Shown here piece after piece: positions 1-7,382 of a DNA stretch of 30,568 nucleotides; position 1 is the first letter of the stretch, and every line of letters starts with the position of its first letter. Below the pieces are notes generated by a model that ran no database searches, was not told the origin of the DNA, and saw only the letters and a list, made by a program, of their open reading frames with translations. The stretch spans positions 1 through 30,568 of the forward strand of contig JAVBQA010000095.1 of assembly GCA_031549325.1 (NCBI GenBank), read 5' to 3'. A program made the position numbers and the translations under genes. This DNA is from JAJDGF01 sp031549325 (GTDB lineage Bacteria; Bacillota; Clostridia; Christensenellales; Aristaeellaceae).

Positions 1-2383
1 TGAAAAAGCCGATCCGCAGCAGCGAGCGATCGGAGCGCATGTTGTAGGCGTGCACCAGCTGGCACATCGACAGCACCATGAACGCCATCGTTCGCCCGCC
101 CTCAATGGCGCCGGTCCAGTCCCAGCCCAGCTTGAATCCGGTGAGCGTCAGCGCACTGAAGATGACACCCTGCAGCGCGATCCTGACCCCCAGGCCGTGG
201 GCGAACAGCGACTCGTCCGCCGGCTTTGGCGGGCGGTGCATTACGCCCTGTTCCACCGCCTCCATGCCCAGCGCGATGGCCGGGAAGCTGTCGGTCAGCA
301 GGTTGATCCAGAGCAGCTGCATGCTGAGCAGCGGCGACACGTGCCAGAGCATCATGGACAGGAACACCGTGATGACCTCGCCGATGTTGGTCGACAGCAG
401 GAACGCCACGGCCTTCTTGATGTTGTCGTAGATGCCGCGGCCCTCCTTCACCGCCGCAACGATGGTCGCGAAGTTGTCGTCGGTCAGAATCATGTCGGCG
501 GCGCCCTTTGAGACATCGGTGCCCGTGATGCCCATGGCGCAGCCGATGTCGGACGCCTTCAGCGCGGGCGCGTCGTTCACGCCGTCGCCGGTCATGCTGA
601 CCACCGCGCCCTGGCGCTGCCAGGCTTTGACGATCCGGATCTTGTCCTCCGGCGACACGCGGGCATAGACCGACGTGGTTCTGACCACCTTATCCAGCTG
701 CTCATCGGAGAGCTTTGCAAGTTCCGCGCCGGTCATCGCCCCCTCGCCGGCGCTGCGGATGCCGAGGTCGCGCGCGATCGCCGACGCCGTCACCACGTGG
801 TCGCCGGTGATCATCACCGGCTTGATCCCGGCCCGCTTGCACTCGGCCACCGCCACGCGCACCTCGGGCCTGGGCGGATCGATCATGCACACCAGACCCA
901 TCAGCGTCAGCTCCGACTCCAGCGCCTCAAACGACGGGTTCTCAGGCACGCTGTCGATCCGCTTGTAGCCCACGGCCAGCACGCGCAGCGCCTGCGCGCC
1001 CAGCTCATCCACCAGGCCCTTCGCCTTCTCCATGTCGCCCGCGGTGACGCGCGGCACGAAGCTGTCAAACGCACCCTTGGTGATGACCACGTGCTGCCCG
1101 TCGATCTCGCACACCACCGTCATCAGCTTGCGGTCGGAGTCGAACGGCAGCTCGGCCACGCGGGGGTACTGCCGCTGCAGGTCTTCCTTCACCATGCCGT
1201 TGTTGCGCGCCGCCAGCACGATGCAGGTCTCCGTCGGATCGCCCATGTGCTGCACCGCGCCATCCGCGCCCACGGACACGTTGCCGTCGGAGCACAGCGT
1301 GGCGTACATCAGCAGCTTGCGGATGGGGTCGGAATCCTTATCGGAAATGTCCTCCAGCGTGCCCGACGCCGCGTCGTAGGCCTTCACCAGCGTCATGCGG
1401 TTCTGGGTGAGCGTGCCGGTCTTGTCCGAGCAGATGACCGAGGCGCTGCCCAGCGTCTCGACAGCCGGAAGGTTTCGGATGATGGCGTTCCTCTTGGCCA
1501 TGCGGGTGACGCCGATGGAGAGCACGATCGTCACGATGGCGGGCAGCCCCTCCGGGATGGCCGACACGGCCAGGGAAACGGCGGTCATAAAGATCTCGAG
1601 GATCGGCATGCCGCTGATCCAGCCGATGGCGAAGATCACGGCGCAGATGGCCAGCGCCATCCACCCCAGCATCTTGCCCAGGTCCACCAGCTTCTTCTGC
1701 AGCGGGGTTTGACCTTCTTCCTCCTGGGTCAGCAGCTTCGCGATCTTGCCCATCTGGGTGTTCATGCCGGTGTCGGTCACGATGGCGCTGCCCCGCCCGT
1801 AGGTGATAGAGCAGCCGGAAAACACCATGTTCACCCGGTCGCCCAGGGGCGCGCCGTCCGCGACCCGCGCCCGGGCGTCCTTCTCGACAGGCACCGATTC
1901 GCCGGTCAGCGCGCTCTCCTCAGCCTTCAGGTTGGCCGACTCGATCAGCTGCGCGTCCGCCGGAACAAAGTCGCCCGCCTCGATCAGGACCACGTCGCCG
2001 GGCACAACCTGGCTGGCGTCGATGATCATCTCTTTGCCGTCCCTGCGCACCCGCGCGTGCGGCGCGCTCATGCTCTGCAGCGCGTCCAGCGCCTTCTCAG
2101 CCTTGGATTCCTGAATCACGCCCATCGTGGCGTTCAGGATCACGATCAGCAGGATCAGCAGCGGCTCGAAGAACTCCTTCTTGTCGTGGCCCTGGAACGC
2201 CAGCACGAACGAGATCGCGGCCGCGATCAGCAAGATGATGATCATCGCGTCCTTGAACTGCTCCAAAAAGCGCTCGGCCAGCGTCTTTTTCTTTTTACCC
2301 TCCAGTTTGTTCTCGCCAACCTGGGCGAGAACGCGCGCGGCCTCTGCGCTGGATAGACCGGTCTTGATGTCCGTTTGTGCCAT
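1..2383 (-). CDS. Calcium-type P-type ATPase (P2 family), C-terminus cut by window edge
   Basis: Membrane pump that uses ATP to move a cation, most likely Ca2+, out of the cytoplasm. 794 codons are visible from ATG at 2381-2383; the family is usually about 870-900 residues, so the last membrane helices lie outside the window. Seen in order: N-terminal cation-ATPase domain, actuator TGES with Glu162, PEGLP motif in M4 with Glu278 as candidate ion ligand, phosphorylation motif DKTGTLT with Asp320, hinge GDGVNDAP at 599-606, and M6 NLLTDSFP with Asn694, Thr697 and Asp698. The M4 Glu plus M6 Asn/Asp set is known from SERCA/PMCA-like pumps, which is why calcium is preferred, but Mn2+ or another cation is not excluded. 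A GAGGGGG ribosome site lies 11 bases before the start. Monocistronic as far as visible. Confidence 0.93.
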   Translation of the reverse strand, partial: MAQTDIKTGLSSAEAARVLAQVGENKLEGKKKKTLAERFLEQFKDAMIIILLIAAAISFVLAFQGHDKKEFFEPLLILLIVILNATMGVIQESKAEKALDALQSMSAPHARVRRDGKEMIIDASQVVPGDVVLIEAGDFVPADAQLIESANLKAEESALTGESVPVEKDARARVADGAPLGDRVNMVFSGCSITYGRGSAIVTDTGMNTQMGKIAKLLTQEEEGQTPLQKKLVDLGKMLGWMALAICAVIFAIGWISGMPILEIFMTAVSLAVSAIPEGLPAIVTIVLSIGVTRMAKRNAIIRNLPAVETLGSASVICSDKTGTLTQNRMTLVKAYDAASGTLEDISDKDSDPIRKLLMYATLCSDGNVSVGADGAVQHMGDPTETCIVLAARNNGMVKEDLQRQYPRVAELPFDSDRKLMTVVCEIDGQHVVITKGAFDSFVPRVTAGDMEKAKGLVDELGAQALRVLAVGYKRIDSVPENPSFEALESELTLMGLVCMIDPPRPEVRVAVAECKRAGIKPVMITGDHVVTASAIARDLGIRSAGEGAMTGAELAKLSDEQLDKVVRTTSVYARVSPEDKIRIVKAWQRQGAVVSMTGDGVNDAPALKASDIGCAMGITGTDVSKGAADMILTDDNFATIVAAVKEGRGIYDNIKKAVAFLLSTNIGEVITVFLSMMLWHVSPLLSMQLLWINLLTDSFPAIALGMEAVEQGVMHRPPKPADESLFAHGLGVRIALQGVIFSALTLTGFKLGWDWTGAIEGGRTMAFMVLSMCQLVHAYNMRSDRSLLRIGFF

Positions 2384-2419
2384 ACTGTGGCAATCCCCCT
2401 CGGCAGTCATAATAGAAAT

Positions 2420-2428
2420 AGTATACCA
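2420..2428 (-). promoter_or_regulatory. Extended -10 promoter of the P-type ATPase
   Basis: Read on the minus strand this is TGG-TATACT, an extended -10 element ending 37 bases before the ATPase ATG. No good -35 hexamer stands at 16-18 bases, which is tolerated for extended -10 promoters. Confidence 0.5.
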
Positions 2429-2512
2429 CGCTCGCGTAGGGAAAATATGGGCTGTAGGGTTAAAACCGATGCAAGAACGCGTTGAAATGTCGGGATTCCC
2501 GTCTCCGGCATA

Positions 2513-2542
2513 CAAAAACCGGGCGCAGCGCCTGCGCCCGGT
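2513..2542 (-). terminator. Rho-independent terminator after the DUF4179-like gene
   Basis: On the minus strand a 10-bp stem (CCGGGCGCAG with CTGCGCCCGG, 3-base loop) is followed directly by TTTTT. It lies 15 bases after the stop codon of the upstream gene. Confidence 0.85.
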
Positions 2543-2556
2543 TGGTTGCCGCCCGC

Positions 2557-4269
2557 CTATCTGGACGGCGGCATCTTTGTCATGGCGTTCACGTCCAGCG
2601 CAAAACCGATCTCAAAAACGCCCTTCTCCACTTCCTTGTCGTTTATGTCCAGGATCCTGAAAGGGTAGCGCAGCGCCAGCTCCAGCGCATCCCCGATCTC
2701 GGAGCGGTGCAGCGGCAGGCCTGCCTGAATGCTGCCAGATCCATGGCTGGTGATGGTGGCTGGCGCGCCGTTCACCAGCAGCGTGGTTTCCTCGTCGAAA
2801 TCCCTGACCAGCCGCTGCCCCGCGGCCTTGAAATCGCGGTCAAATCCAAAGTCCAGCAAGAGGTCGCCGTCCCAGAGCGTCGCCTTTTTCAGCGTCATCG
2901 TCAGGCCGTTCACCGTCTGCGCCAAATGCATCGGCGAAAGATCCAGCTCCAGATCTGCCCTGCTCTTAGCGTTCAGCGCTTCCGCCAGCGCCTTCGACTC
3001 GTCAACCCACGCCCGCATCTCTTTTGCATCCGCGGGCAGCGCGGCTTTTTTCTCGTCCCAGTTGAAGCGGAACGCGGCGTAGGCGCGCTCTGCGCCAAGC
3101 GCGATCTTCAGACAGATGAGAGATTGCTCGGGCAGCCTGGTCAAATCGCGCCCCATCGGGGTGTAATAGCTCAGGCTGACCACACCCCCTTCTCTGCTTT
3201 CCTTGCCGCCGCCCCCGCCGTAGATGGTGGACATGCCGTCCACCACTGTATCCTCAATCCACAGATCCAGGCGATCTAGCGCCCCTTTGCCCGCCGACGC
3301 GGGCTGCGCGCTCAGCCCGATGTGCAGCTTGTTGTCCACCAGCGCGATGTCGGAGATGGTGTAGTCATACCCATTCGCGCTGCCGCTGAGCCCCACCGGC
3401 GCGGATGCCTGGGCCAGCGCCTGGTATTCTTCCTTGTCCTCCTGCTTCATTTGCTCACTGATGACCACGTCTTCCTTGGCCATCTGCACGGCGTACGCGT
3501 GGGCAAGCGCCGGGTCGAACGTGAACGGGATCGCAAAGCTCTGCCCGTCGAGGCTGCCCACCAGCTCGAACTCAGTCACCTCGGTGAGCCGCCACTCGGG
3601 CACCGGAAAGGACATGTAGCAGGTCGGCACACCCTCTCGAATCTGCGCGTCGCAGTACATGCTGAAGTCCTCGTCGCGCCAGCCCTCGATGGTGGTGGCC
3701 TTCTTGCCCGTCTGGCGGTAGCGGGCTGTGCCCTCGCCCATGTCCATTGGGTAGATATTGCCGCCCACGCGCAGCTCCATGTCCAGGTAGTTTGGGTCGA
3801 AGCCGGGAATCTCGGAAAACTCGATCCGGGCGCTCAGGCTGCCGGCGCCGGTGGGCTCCCCGGTCTCGTCGTCATAAGCGGCGCTGAGCGTGAAGCTGGG
3901 CAGGGTGATGGTCACGCCCATGAACTCGGCGCTCCCTCCCGCCGGCTGCGCGCGCATGCCGTCTTCGATCTCCTGGATGGACTTCTGCAGTTTCTCGTCT
4001 TCGGGCAGCGCCTGATACGCCTCGATCTTCTGGATTCGGTCGCTGAACAGCCTATCGATCAGCTGGCTGGCCGCGCGCACGATGGGCGGCGCGGCGAATC
4101 CCAGCAGCAGCGCGATGGCCGCCGCGATGCCCGTTGCCCGAAGCGCCTTCTGTTTCACGGTCAACCGCTTGGGCAGATGCTTCAGGGTCATATCGATACC
4201 CTCCACGAACCGCCTGCTGGGCGAGTATCGCGCCCGGCGGATCATGGCCCTTTCCTGTTTATTCGTCAT
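2557..4269 (-). CDS. DUF4179-like membrane protein, probable anti-sigma partner of the ECF factor
   Basis: 570 residues. A basic cytoplasmic N-terminus of about 45 residues precedes one hydrophobic segment at roughly 46-64 (rich in Ala, Ile, Leu), followed by a long extracytoplasmic part with repeated beta-rich stretches, as in DUF4179/DUF5643-type proteins. Its ATG overlaps the sigma factor stop by 11 bases, so translation is coupled. That arrangement is typical of membrane anti-sigma factors encoded behind ECF genes; from this I infer that it holds the sigma factor until an envelope signal arrives. No zinc-binding anti-sigma HxxxCxxC motif is seen, so this is not a ZAS-type anti-sigma. The extracytoplasmic ligand is unknown. 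A perfect terminator follows. The pairing is strong; the anti-sigma activity itself is inference. Confidence 0.72.
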   Translation of the reverse strand: MTNKQERAMIRRARYSPSRRFVEGIDMTLKHLPKRLTVKQKALRATGIAAAIALLLGFAAPPIVRAASQLIDRLFSDRIQKIEAYQALPEDEKLQKSIQEIEDGMRAQPAGGSAEFMGVTITLPSFTLSAAYDDETGEPTGAGSLSARIEFSEIPGFDPNYLDMELRVGGNIYPMDMGEGTARYRQTGKKATTIEGWRDEDFSMYCDAQIREGVPTCYMSFPVPEWRLTEVTEFELVGSLDGQSFAIPFTFDPALAHAYAVQMAKEDVVISEQMKQEDKEEYQALAQASAPVGLSGSANGYDYTISDIALVDNKLHIGLSAQPASAGKGALDRLDLWIEDTVVDGMSTIYGGGGGKESREGGVVSLSYYTPMGRDLTRLPEQSLICLKIALGAERAYAAFRFNWDEKKAALPADAKEMRAWVDESKALAEALNAKSRADLELDLSPMHLAQTVNGLTMTLKKATLWDGDLLLDFGFDRDFKAAGQRLVRDFDEETTLLVNGAPATITSHGSGSIQAGLPLHRSEIGDALELALRYPFRILDINDKEVEKGVFEIGFALDVNAMTKMPPSR

Positions 4270-4780
4270 GGTCGTAGCCCTCCAAAACGCTTCTGAGCTG
4301 CTGCCGCGCCCGGAACAGCCGGGATTTCACCGTGCCCTGGCGGGACCTCGTCACCCGCGCGATCTGCTCCACCGTCATGTCCTCAAAGTAGTAGAGCACC
4401 GTGCAGATGCGCGTCTTTTCGTCCAGTGATTCCACCGCCCGCCGGATGTCCAGCTTCATGGAAAGCTCGCCGTCCGGCGCGGGGATCTCGGTCAGAAGCG
4501 GCGCGGTGGATTTCTTCTTCCTGCGCGCGTTGATCGCGGTCGTCACCACAATCCGGGTGAGCCAGGTGCTGAAGTACTCCGGGTTCCGGAGCGTCGGCAG
4601 CTTGTTCCAAGCCTTCAGGATCGCCTCCTGCACGCAGTCCAGCGCGTCCTGCTCGCTGCGCGTGATCGCCAGCGCCGCCGCGTGCAGCGTGTGCTCGCAG
4701 GCCTTGACCAGCTGGCAAAACGCCTGCTCGTCCCCAAGGACCGCCTGCGCCGCCCACTCCCGGCTCGTCGTCAAAAGCAT
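4259..4780 (-). CDS. RNA polymerase sigma factor, ECF subfamily
   Basis: 173 residues, the normal size for an extracytoplasmic-function sigma factor, which directs RNA polymerase to a small stress or envelope regulon. Region 2 occupies about residues 17-85, with the typical stretch DALDCVQEAILKAW and STWLTRIVV. Region 4 occupies about 115-165, with the helix-turn-helix MTVEQIARVTRSRQGTVKSR. The ATG at 4778-4780 is preceded by a strong AGGAGG site six bases away, which fixes the start. It is the first gene of a two-gene unit with the DUF4179-like protein. An upstream TGAACC-N16-TGTCTA element resembles promoters read by SigW/SigM-like factors and suggests autoregulation. The regulon cannot be told from this window. 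Confidence 0.93.
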   Translation of the reverse strand: MLLTTSREWAAQAVLGDEQAFCQLVKACEHTLHAAALAITRSEQDALDCVQEAILKAWNKLPTLRNPEYFSTWLTRIVVTTAINARRKKKSTAPLLTEIPAPDGELSMKLDIRRAVESLDEKTRICTVLYYFEDMTVEQIARVTRSRQGTVKSRLFRARQQLRSVLEGYDHDE

Positions 4781-4814
4781 TCGGGACCTCCTGTTTGAAA
4801 TGCATTTCGCCCAT

Positions 4815-4842
4815 TAGACAAACGAGCGGTGGGCGCGGTTCA
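4815..4842 (-). promoter_or_regulatory. Candidate ECF-type autoregulatory promoter
   Basis: On the minus strand TGAACC (4837-4842) and TGTCTA (4815-4820) are separated by 16 bases. ECF promoters of the SigW/SigM kind have a TGAAAC-like -35 and a CGTC/CGTA -10 with about 16 bases between. Transcription would start near 4808, giving a leader of under 30 bases that still contains the AGGAGG site. Confidence 0.5.
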
Positions 4843-4852
4843 TTTTGGAAAC

Positions 4853-4878
4853 AAAAAAAGGGGGCGCCGCCGCCCCCC
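4853..4878 (-). terminator. Rho-independent terminator after the lactonase gene
   Basis: On the minus strand GGGGGCG pairs with CGCCCCC across a 4-base loop and runs straight into seven T residues. It separates the lactonase gene from the sigma-factor unit downstream. Confidence 0.88.
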
Positions 4879-4922
4879 GCATGAAACGCCCAACAGAATT
4901 TGTCCCGCGAGCATCCAAGTCC

Positions 4923-5951
4923 TTATGAAATTGACAGTTTCACGCAGGCCGGCGCGGGGATCGCGGTTTCCGACAGGAGCTCGCCGCGCTCGGCCTCAAA
5001 CACCTGAACGCGGTTGGCGTCCTGGCAGCAGACGATCAGCAGCCGCCCATCGGGCGACAGGCCGATCCCGCGCGGGATGGATTTCACCGGGATCCGCCCA
5101 TCGGGGGTCAGCGCCTCGCCGTCAAACCGGAACCGCGCCACGAAATCGCGGCCTTGGCAGCCGATGTCGCGAACACTGGCGAACAGGAATCGCTCGTCCG
5201 GGGACAGCGCGATGTCCGCGCCGGTGTGGCCCGCCGTGTCCTGAAGCGTGTGCAGGATCTGGCGCTGGATCAGCCCGGCTTCGGCCTCGTAATCGTAGCG
5301 CAGCACGCTGCAGCCCATCTCCGTCACCAGAAACGCGCGCGCGCCGGTCCGGTCAAACGCCAGATGGCGCGGCCCCTCGCCGGGCGGCACGACCGTCTCA
5401 CCGCGCAGGCGAAGCGTGCCGTCCGGCCCGATGGCGTAGCGCATCACCCGGTCGGTTCCGAGGTCGCAAACCAGCAGGCACCGCCCCTGCCGGTCCGGCA
5501 TGGCACAGTGCACGTAGGGCTTTGTCTGGCGCACCGGGTCGACGCTCGACCCGAGATGGATGACGTGCATCGCCAGCGCGCCCACGCCGTCCGGCCCTAC
5601 GCGCACGCTCAGCGCGCTGCCCGCGCCGTAGTTCGCGCCAAACAGCAGCCCGCCGCTGTGGTTCACATTGCACAGCCACCCGCCCGGAAATGTCCCCTGG
5701 TTGAGGAAGCGCAGCGTCTCGCCCTCCACCCGGTAGGCGCTGATCCTCGCCTCATGCTCCAGCTCGTTGGCTGCAAACAGCAGATCCCCGGCAAGGGCCA
5801 GGTAGCTGGGGTTGAACGCGTCGTCCGCTCCGCCCAGCAGCTCCAGCGCGCCCGTCCGGCCGTCCAAGCGGCCGCAATAGATGCCCCGGCTCACGCCGAT
5901 GGCGGTCTGCACCTGAGAGTACGTGCCGATGTACAGCGTCCACCCGCCCAC
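4923..5951 (-). CDS. Lactonase family protein (6-phosphogluconolactonase-like seven-bladed beta-propeller)
   Basis: 342 residues, the usual length for the YbhE/Pgl-type lactonase family. The propeller repeats are visible as spaced motifs such as NPSYLAL, GPRHLAFD, ADIALSPDERFLFAS and PRGIGLSPDGRLLIV, where each blade carries a PDG/PDE turn. The opening LYIGTYS and the segment NVNHSGGLLFGANYG are typical. Members hydrolyse 6-phosphogluconolactone in the pentose phosphate pathway, but many paralogues have unknown substrates, so the reaction is only probable. The start is GTG (5949-5951), supported by GGAGGGG about eight bases upstream; no ATG is available in frame. It lies just behind a tRNA gene and its terminator, and no clear promoter of its own is visible. 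Confidence 0.85.
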   Translation of the reverse strand: MGGWTLYIGTYSQVQTAIGVSRGIYCGRLDGRTGALELLGGADDAFNPSYLALAGDLLFAANELEHEARISAYRVEGETLRFLNQGTFPGGWLCNVNHSGGLLFGANYGAGSALSVRVGPDGVGALAMHVIHLGSSVDPVRQTKPYVHCAMPDRQGRCLLVCDLGTDRVMRYAIGPDGTLRLRGETVVPPGEGPRHLAFDRTGARAFLVTEMGCSVLRYDYEAEAGLIQRQILHTLQDTAGHTGADIALSPDERFLFASVRDIGCQGRDFVARFRFDGEALTPDGRIPVKSIPRGIGLSPDGRLLIVCCQDANRVQVFEAERGELLSETAIPAPACVKLSIS

Positions 5952-5973
5952 TGGTGATCCCCTCCCTTGTCAT

Positions 5974-6002
5974 GCAAAAGAAGGAAGGCGCAAACCTTCC
6001 TT
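5974..6002 (-). terminator. Terminator of tRNA-Leu
   Basis: On the minus strand AAGGAAGG and CCTTCCTT form an 8-bp stem with a 6-base loop, followed by CTTTTG. It begins five bases beyond the tRNA CCA end. Confidence 0.8.
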
Positions 6003-6007
6003 ATCGG

Positions 6008-6091
6008 TGGTGCGGGCTACCAGACTCGAACTGGTATGCCCGAAGGCGGGGGATTTTAAGTCCCCGGCGTCTGCCATTCCGCCAAGCCCGC
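6008..6091 (-). tRNA. tRNA-Leu (anticodon UAA)
   Basis: An 84-base class II tRNA. The acceptor stem is GCGGGCT with AGCCCGC, discriminator A, and an encoded CCA. The anticodon stem GGGGA/TCCCC holds the loop CTTAAAA, giving anticodon UAA for the UUA codon. The 13-base variable arm and the T arm (ACCAG, TTCGAGT, CTGGT) are standard. It has its own promoter and terminator. UUA should be a rare codon in this GC-rich genome. Confidence 0.97.
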
Positions 6092-6102
6092 AAACCAGTG
6101 TT

Positions 6103-6132
6103 ATTATACGCGGCGAATGGGCAGGCTGTCAA
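6103..6132 (-). promoter_or_regulatory. Sigma-A promoter of tRNA-Leu
   Basis: On the minus strand a perfect TTGACA (6127-6132) and a perfect TATAAT (6103-6108) are separated by 18 bases, ending 12 bases before the first base of the mature tRNA. Confidence 0.88.
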
Positions 6133-6162
6133 TGTTTGGGTGTGATCCCATGCGAGACAAGC

Positions 6163-6205
6163 AAAACAGACTTCGGTCTCTAAATTTTAGACTTCGGTCT
6201 GTTTT
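6163..6205 (-). terminator. Double-hairpin terminator after the HAD gene
   Basis: The 12-base palindromic unit AGACCGAAGTCT occurs twice on the minus strand, separated by nine A/T-rich bases, and the whole is bounded by AAAACAGAC/GTCTGTTTT. It can fold either as two small hairpins (UUCG tetraloops when read on the plus strand) or as one long stem. It starts inside the stop codon of the HAD gene and ends in TTTT, so it works as a terminator for that gene. Confidence 0.7.
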
Positions 6206-6788
6206 ATGACTCCAGCAGCGACTCAACGTCCCGCGCGCCTGTGAACAGCACACCTTTCATCCCAAGCGCGTTGGCCGCATCGATGTTTTCCTGCGTGTCA
6301 TCAAAGAACACGCAGCGCTCGGGCTGCAACCCATGCCTGTGAAGAAACAGGCGATAGATCGCCGGATCGGGCTTGCACAGGCGCACATCGCAGGAGAACA
6401 CGCCGCCGTCAAACGCGCCGAAGAACGGATAGGTGCGCAGCAGATAGTCACTCAGATCCTCATGGTAATTCGACAGGTAATACATGCCGTGCCCTTTTTC
6501 CTTGACCCGGGGCAGCAAATCGATGGTCGGCTGGATCGGCGTCAGCATCTGGGGAAGGTCTGCCATCACGCGCCGGATCTCGCCGGACAGCGCGGGCTCT
6601 TTCGCGCACATGCCATCGGTCGCCTCGGCGGCGGAAATCGTGCCCATGTCCAGCCCAATCCACTCCGGCCCACCGTAGATCACGGCCCTCAGCCGCTCCA
6701 TCGTCTCCCCCGGCCCGTACCGCCCCATCAGAAACTTCTGCGGCAAGAACTCAAACAGCACGTTGCCGATGTCAAACACGAAGTTCAT
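6204..6788 (-). CDS. HAD family phosphatase (YihX-like)
   Basis: 194 residues. The first motif is DIGNV with nucleophile Asp6; the second acidic residue of the usual DxDxT is replaced by Gly, as in the YihX/epoxide-hydrolase-N-terminal branch of subfamily IA. Motif II is the LSN in YYLSNYHE, motif III the Lys of CKPDPAIY, and motif IV the acidic pair in FFDDTQENIDAA. Such enzymes dephosphorylate small phosphorylated metabolites, often sugar phosphates; the substrate cannot be named. The start ATG overlaps the stop of the upstream GNAT gene (ATGA), so the two are translationally coupled. It is the last gene of the tadA-M20-GNAT-HAD run. Confidence 0.87.
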   Translation of the reverse strand: MNFVFDIGNVLFEFLPQKFLMGRYGPGETMERLRAVIYGGPEWIGLDMGTISAAEATDGMCAKEPALSGEIRRVMADLPQMLTPIQPTIDLLPRVKEKGHGMYYLSNYHEDLSDYLLRTYPFFGAFDGGVFSCDVRLCKPDPAIYRLFLHRHGLQPERCVFFDDTQENIDAANALGMKGVLFTGARDVESLLES

Positions 6789-7297
6789 TCGGCGCCTCCG
6801 CCAAGCCGCGCCATCATGTATTCGTCCACCAGCGCGCCGTTGCGGATCGAGCCCTTGCGGATGGTGCCCTCGATCTCAAAGCCCAGCTTCTCATACAGCG
6901 CGATGGCGCGGACGTTGTCGACGAACACGGTCAGCTCCACGCGGCTCAGCATCAGCCAGTTGTCGGCGACGTCGAGCGCCGCGCCCATCAGCGCCTTGCC
7001 CACGCCCTCGCCCTGGTAATCCCTGTGCACCATGATGCCCAGTCCGGCGCAATGCCGCCGCCTGGGGTTGGCCTCCACCGACAGCGACACGGCGCCGATC
7101 AGCAGTTCTCCGCCGCCCTGGCGGACGACGGCCACGAACTGGTGGGCGTTGCCGTCCAGATTGGCCAGATGCTCCTCGTTTCGCTTGGCGCGCTCGGAGG
7201 GAATGCCCAAGATGTTCTCGAACACGCCAGGCATGCGGCGCAGCGCATTGATGCCCTCGGCGTCGCTCAGCCGCACCGGTCTGATCTCAAACTCCAT
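6785..7297 (-). CDS. GNAT family N-acetyltransferase
   Basis: 170 residues. The acetyl-CoA binding loop is visible as RDYQGEGVGKALM (Q/RxxGxG/A type), followed by the C-terminal strand and helix RVELTVFVDNVRAIALYEKLGFEIEGTIRKG, which is quoted here only as the shorter motifs VDNVRAIALYEKLGFE and EGTIRKG, typical of RimI/RimJ/PhnO-like enzymes. It transfers an acetyl group from acetyl-CoA to an amine; the substrate is unknown. The frame stays open upstream, but I place the start at 7295-7297 because GAGGAGG stands eight bases before this ATG. Coupled to the HAD gene downstream by ATGA. Confidence 0.88.
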   Translation of the reverse strand: MEFEIRPVRLSDAEGINALRRMPGVFENILGIPSERAKRNEEHLANLDGNAHQFVAVVRQGGGELLIGAVSLSVEANPRRRHCAGLGIMVHRDYQGEGVGKALMGAALDVADNWLMLSRVELTVFVDNVRAIALYEKLGFEIEGTIRKGSIRNGALVDEYMMARLGGGAE

Positions 7298-7336
7298 TTT
7301 CGCAGCCTCCTCTGTATCCCATGCTCGGGGACTCTC

Positions 7337-7353
7337 GGGGGAATCCATTCCCC
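7337..7353 (-). other. Small hairpin between the M20 and GNAT genes
   Basis: GGGGAA and TTCCCC face each other across four bases, set in a wider imperfect palindrome. No T run follows on the minus strand, so it is more likely a processing or pausing structure inside the operon than a terminator. Confidence 0.3.
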
Positions 7354-7382
7354 ATGGAAGGATCGGCGGCAGCGCCCCGGCG

